Position numbers and translations under genes: made by a program. From Physocladia obscura (Eukaryota; Chytridiomycota; Chytridiomycetes; Chytridiales; Chytriomycetaceae), in NCBI GenBank assembly GCA_027596945.1, contig JADGJH010001258.1:1-11010 (forward strand): a stretch of 11,010 nt of DNA, written 5' to 3'. A model generated the notes under the pieces. That model searched no databases, was not told where the DNA came from, and saw only the letters and a program-made list of their open reading frames with translations. This document shows positions 8,002 to 11,010 of the stretch, piece by piece; positions within the stretch are counted from its first letter, which is position 1, and every line of letters starts with the position of its first letter.

Positions 8002-9248
8002 TTAGTTTAACGACGAAGCCCCAGTAATAATATCAATAAGCTCGTTGGTGATGGCAGCTTGACGCGATCTATTGTACGTCAACGTAAGTTTGGTGATCAT
8101 CTCGCCAGCGTTCTTTGTCGCGTTTTCCATGGCTGTTCTCTTTGCAGCCTGCTCGGCTGCATATCCTTCAGCGACTCCCCAGAAAATTGAGTTTGCAAGT
8201 GTGAATTCTTGGTAGTTCTTGAGAATGTGGTCGTCGTATTCATAGGCGGAGAGTTTTGCTGGAAAAATGCAAGATTTTTTATAAAGTCCAAATTAGTTTT
8301 ACCCATCAACAGGCATGATTGGGGAAAAATATTGCTCGCTATTTTCTGTCTGAATCGGTTTGCTTAAATAAACTCACGAGCAGCAGCAAGAGTCTCAACA
8401 GAGTAAACCGGAATAGTCGCTGCTTCATAAGAAATAACACTCTTGAACTTATTGTAAAAAATTTGTCCCGCGTCTATCTCAAATCCGCCTGCAACAATTT
8501 GGTCGGCAATCAAACTCGCTTCGACCCACACAGGGTGAACCTTGGTGACTTGATCGAAATGAATGACAATGTTTTTGCGGTAGTCGCGCTGGATCTGAGC
8601 GCGCGCTTTCTGACCAATCACCGCAATTTCGCTGTCCGGTTTCGTTGCTACATATTTTTTGACAGCTTTCGCGATCGACGAGTGGATTCCACCACAAAGA
8701 CCGCGGTCCGACGATACAGCAATTACGAATGGTTTCGTTGTTTCCTTTTCGACGGCTTCCGCGTGCGTATACACGCCTGTATATATATTGGCTCAAAAAA
8801 ATTACAATAAAATAGTATTGAACAATTAACTGGTTGCAGATTGTCCAAATGCTCTTGCTGTCTCCATGCTTCTTTGGGCCTTGGTGACTTTTGTAGACGC
8901 AATCATTTTCATTGACTTCGTAATTTTTGCAATATTAGAGATTGACTTCAAGCGCATTTGGACTGTCGAATTATAATTGTGGTAAGAAAAAATCTGAAAG
9001 GACGAGAAACGAGAATCTGGCTAGCTACGAACTTTCTTTAAGCGTGGCGTACGTTCTCGGCTGTCCGAAAGTGGCGGTCTGTCTGATATAGAGATAAACC
9101 AATATTAACAAAAGTTAATAGATAAAAAAAACTCATCACCACGCAAACTCATTTCCCAATTTATAAAAAGTATAACTCTTTCTCTCACTTGGGGGACTCA
9201 CCCAAAGGACACTGCTGGAGCTGCAACGTTGCGAACAATGGCAAACAT
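8002..9248 (-). CDS. ATP3: ATP synthase F1 subunit gamma, mitochondrial
   Basis: The central rotor stalk of mitochondrial F1Fo ATP synthase, which couples proton-driven rotation to catalysis in the alpha/beta hexamer. Exons on the minus strand are 9248-9202, 9082-9033, 8962-8831, 8776-8378 and 8258-8002. Introns are 119, 70, 54 and 119 bp, all GT-AG and all phase-consistent, giving 294 residues, close to the family size. The N-terminus ([16 protein letters not shown]...) is basic and Ser/Ala-rich, fitting a mitochondrial presequence. The conserved N-terminal coil follows: [20 protein letters not shown] (about 32-51). SSDRGLCGG is at 98-106. The C-terminal helix has [20 protein letters not shown] and then [16 protein letters not shown]. 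No damage is seen. It is head-to-head with the OPA3-like gene, 128 bp apart, and followed closely by NDUFB7. Symbol follows yeast usage. Confidence 0.96.
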
Positions 9249-9376
9249 TTCGAGTTCCAACACAAGAAAAAAGCGCGAAAAGTACTGGCAATCTTCAAAT
9301 CGATTTTCCACACTGCCGAGTTGAAAACGAAACCAATCGAACCGAAATAAGCGACAACAGAAACGAATAGAATAGA
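9249..9376. promoter_or_regulatory. Bidirectional promoter between ATP synthase gamma and OPA3-like gene
   Basis: The 128 bp between two divergent start codons must hold both promoters and both 5' UTRs. A CCAAT box is at 9333-9337, on the strand reading toward the OPA3-like gene. CCAAT factors act in either orientation, so one site could serve both genes. No TATA box is evident. Confidence 0.5.
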
Positions 9377-10257
9377 ATGGCTACTGCAAAGATTGCTGGA
9401 CTGCTGATCAGGACGGCCGCGAAACCGCTGGCTAATTATTTGAAAACTAATGTTTGTGTATTATCTAGCTCTTTTTTTCCGTTTTATTGCGATCATTCTA
9501 TCCCATCCGTTTGCAAAAAGAATTAGTTTTGCTTTCGCTCCATCGTGTCTTTTTTATTATTATCGATTACTAAGGCTGAAAACCAAATAGGCCGCAAACT
9601 CCCCTGCATTCAAAAAAATATGTGTCGGGGTCGCGCAATCGTATCACCGGATCGAAGAGTTAAGCACAGCAACCCCATCAAGTGCGCCTTTTGAATAATT
9701 TTTTTAATTTTTTTTATTGAATCTACATACATAACATATATATTTCTATATAGGACCCTGAAGATGCGGTTCTTGGGATACAAAGTCGAAACAATCCGGC
9801 CGTTGAATGAAGCGCGTGCTGTTGAATTGGGAACTTCATTCTTGGCTGAGTTTGTGATTTTCAGTGTTGCGGGTAAAAAAATTTACCATTTCTTCTCATT
9901 CTAAACTATAATATACACATATGTATCAAAGGAACCGTCGTCGTTACCGAAACAATTCGATCATCACAAGCCACATCGCGTCGAAATAAACACCTCGACG
10001 ATGAAATCGAAAGTTTGAAAACTGCTGCTGTCGTTGATAGCAGTTTACTACAGAAATTGCAGACGCGGGTTGAAACTGTTGAGAAAGAAAACGGTGCGTT
10101 GCGGGATGTTGTGGTTGAATTTTTGGCGGCAAAAGAGTCTGGCGGCGGCGGCGGTTTGTGGTGGTTTGTGCCTGGGTTGTATAAAAGTAACGGCGGAGTA
10201 GGCGGGGAAGAGGTTGAGTTGTTGAGAAAGAAGATGGTATCGGTGGATAAACAATGA
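9377..10257 (+). CDS. OPA3: OPA3-like mitochondrial protein
   Basis: OPA3 proteins are mitochondrial membrane-associated proteins of unsettled function, tied in animals to mitochondrial shape and lipid metabolism. Exons are 9377-9451, 9591-9658, 9754-9872 and 9932-10257. Introns (GTTTGT, GTTAAG and GTAAAA donors) agree in phase and give 195 residues, against 179 for the human protein. Exon 1 encodes a basic amphipathic start MATAKIAGLLIRTAAKPLAN, matching the family's N-terminus. The core follows: SPAFKKICVGVAQSYHRIE, then LKMRFLGYKVETIRPLNE (49-66), then ELGTSFLAEFVIFSVAG (72-88), a hydrophobic stretch. The C-terminal part is charged and coiled-coil-like (about 105-155). It is interrupted by glycine-rich ESGGGGGLWWF and NGGVGGEEVE, beyond what I would expect in the family core. 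It is divergent from ATP synthase gamma, and the next gene starts 89 bp downstream. Confidence 0.92.
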
Positions 10258-10346
10258 AAAGACATTCTTTTTTTTTTTATGATGACCAAAGTTTTGTGAT
10301 GGTCTCATATGTTGTCACCAGATTTCTTTTTTTTTCTTTTGAAAAA
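10258..10346. other. Short spacer between OPA3-like gene and next gene
   Basis: 89 bp with long T-runs (10265-10279 and 10325-10340), pyrimidine-rich as in many fungal promoters. The frame of the downstream gene stays open through it back to an ATG at 10254 that overlaps the OPA3 stop. The encoded residues are low in complexity, so I do not count them as coding. Confidence 0.4.
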
Positions 10347-11010
10347 ATGTCTTCCAACTGGAAAAAGTTGTCTGCCAAGTCCACCGCACCAGCAACTACG
10401 AAAAAGACGCTGCCGAAACAGCACAATAATTCGAAACCGTCGAAGTTTCTTTCATTGAATCAGCTGAAATCTTCAGACAAAGCGCCAGTATATGAAAAAC
10501 CCGCAACCTCAAAACATCGAAGAACGGCAACAACCAGTACCACCACTACCAAACCTATCGAATCAAAAACAAGTAAATTCAATGTGACTATCCGAAATAT
10601 TGAACCAATTGCGGCTGCGCTAACTGTCCCCATCATCGATGCGAATGTCGAAAATACGGTTTCGAAGAAAAAGCGGAGAGATCGCGACGATTTTCTCGAT
10701 TCAATGCTGTTTACAAAAAAAAAAAATATATATATAGAGACTATTTTGGATAAAAAAGACTTGGAAAAGTGAGTTTTTTTTTTATTTTAAAAAAAATTAA
10801 TTAAAAAAAATAACAGCAACACTGAATCTTCCAAGTCGGACCCAGTAAAAATCGAGTCAACGAATTTGGAAGCTATAAAAAAAGTCGAACATGAACAAAC
10901 TGTCCCTGTGGTAGTTGCCACTCTTGATAATGGCGCAAAATCTTTTGGCAAAATGGATGAATTTGAAGATTTGAAAGCCGAAAAATTGACTGCATTGTCT
11001 ATATTAAATC
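10347..11010 (+). CDS. Probable RNA exonuclease 4-like protein, N-terminal part, cut by right edge
   Basis: Exon 1 runs 10347-10768 and exon 2 from 10817, open to the edge, joined by a 48-bp intron GTGAGT...TAACAG in matching phase. About 205 residues are visible. They are rich in Lys, Ser and Thr: basic and nuclear-like, with KKKRRDRDD (about 107-115) as a likely nuclear signal, and mostly disordered. The start MSSNWKKL resembles the conserved beginning of REX4/REXO4 proteins, DEDDh 3'-5' exonucleases acting in rRNA processing. The catalytic domain, which would carry an AIDCEM-like motif, should lie beyond the window and is not seen. I chose the ATG at 10347 because the family-like motif starts there; an in-frame ATG at 10254 is the alternative. 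An A12(TA)n tract at 10715-10736 is translated as KKKNIYI. Identity is tentative. Confidence 0.5.
10715..10736. repeat. A12 plus (TA)n microsatellite inside coding exon
   Basis: Twelve A followed by five TA units lie within the open frame of the REX4-like gene. Treating it as an intron (GTTTAC at 10709 to TATATAG at 10737) would remove only 29 bp and lead to a stop, so I keep it as coding. Confidence 0.75.

Noticed and set aside
8319..8810. 163-codon plus-strand open frame
   Set aside because: It is antisense to exon 4 of ATP synthase gamma, whose protein is conserved; the plus frame has no recognisable motif.
9640..9685. Sequence resembling part of 5S rRNA (ATCACCGGATCGAAGAGTTAAGC)
   Set aside because: It translates as the conserved OPA3 segment VAQSYHRIE, and GTTAAG is the exon 2 donor. 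No 5S box A or flanking helices are present.
1..11010. CRISPR array, tRNA, rRNA or prokaryotic operon signals
   Set aside because: None found: no regularly spaced repeats with unique spacers, no tRNA T-arm motif with a matching fold, and the genes carry spliceosomal introns.

Overview
The window looks like nuclear DNA of a fungus, most likely an early-diverging (chytrid-like) lineage. It is AT-rich, with genes interrupted by short GT-AG introns (48-139 bp) and intergenic gaps of roughly 80-130 bp on the right half. It encodes eukaryotic mitochondrial proteins, an intron-bearing chromate transporter, and a methyltransferase of a type I associate with early-diverging fungi. The fungal placement is inference from gene content; no rRNA or other marker is present.

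Layout. (1) 1-1031, minus: C-terminal part of a PIF/Harbinger-like DDE transposase (fungal DDE_4/HARBI1 type), broken by a frameshift and a stop and running off the left edge. About 200 bp upstream of it lies a dense cluster of GGGACA/TGTCCC inverted repeats (1228-1298), possibly the end of the element. (2) 1804-2269, minus: an unrecognised two-exon gene with a small Cys-rich tail. (3) 2755-4667, minus: a complete five-exon, 529-residue two-domain chromate ion transporter (CHR/ChrA family). (4) 4668-5638: gene-poor AT-rich DNA. (5) 5639-6957, plus: a decayed SAM-dependent methyltransferase. (6) 7480-7918, minus: a three-exon gene for complex I subunit NDUFB7 (B18), which no single open frame reveals. 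(7) 8002-9248, minus: five-exon ATP synthase F1 gamma subunit. (8) 9377-10257, plus: four-exon OPA3-like protein, divergently transcribed from ATP synthase gamma across 128 bp. (9) 10347 to the right edge, plus: 5' part of a Lys/Ser/Thr-rich protein whose start resembles RNA exonuclease 4 (REX4/REXO4).

Functionally, the right half is a compact run of three mitochondrial genes (NDUFB7, ATP synthase gamma, OPA3-like), and CCAAT pentamers sit in both of its short promoter gaps. The left half is transposon debris, a transporter and a dead gene. All exon-intron structures were assembled by hand from reading frames, GT-AG sites and phase agreement. I did not find a convincing new multi-gene system; the best leads are the palindromic repeat cluster near the transposase, the intronic pentamer array, and the mitochondrial gene cluster.
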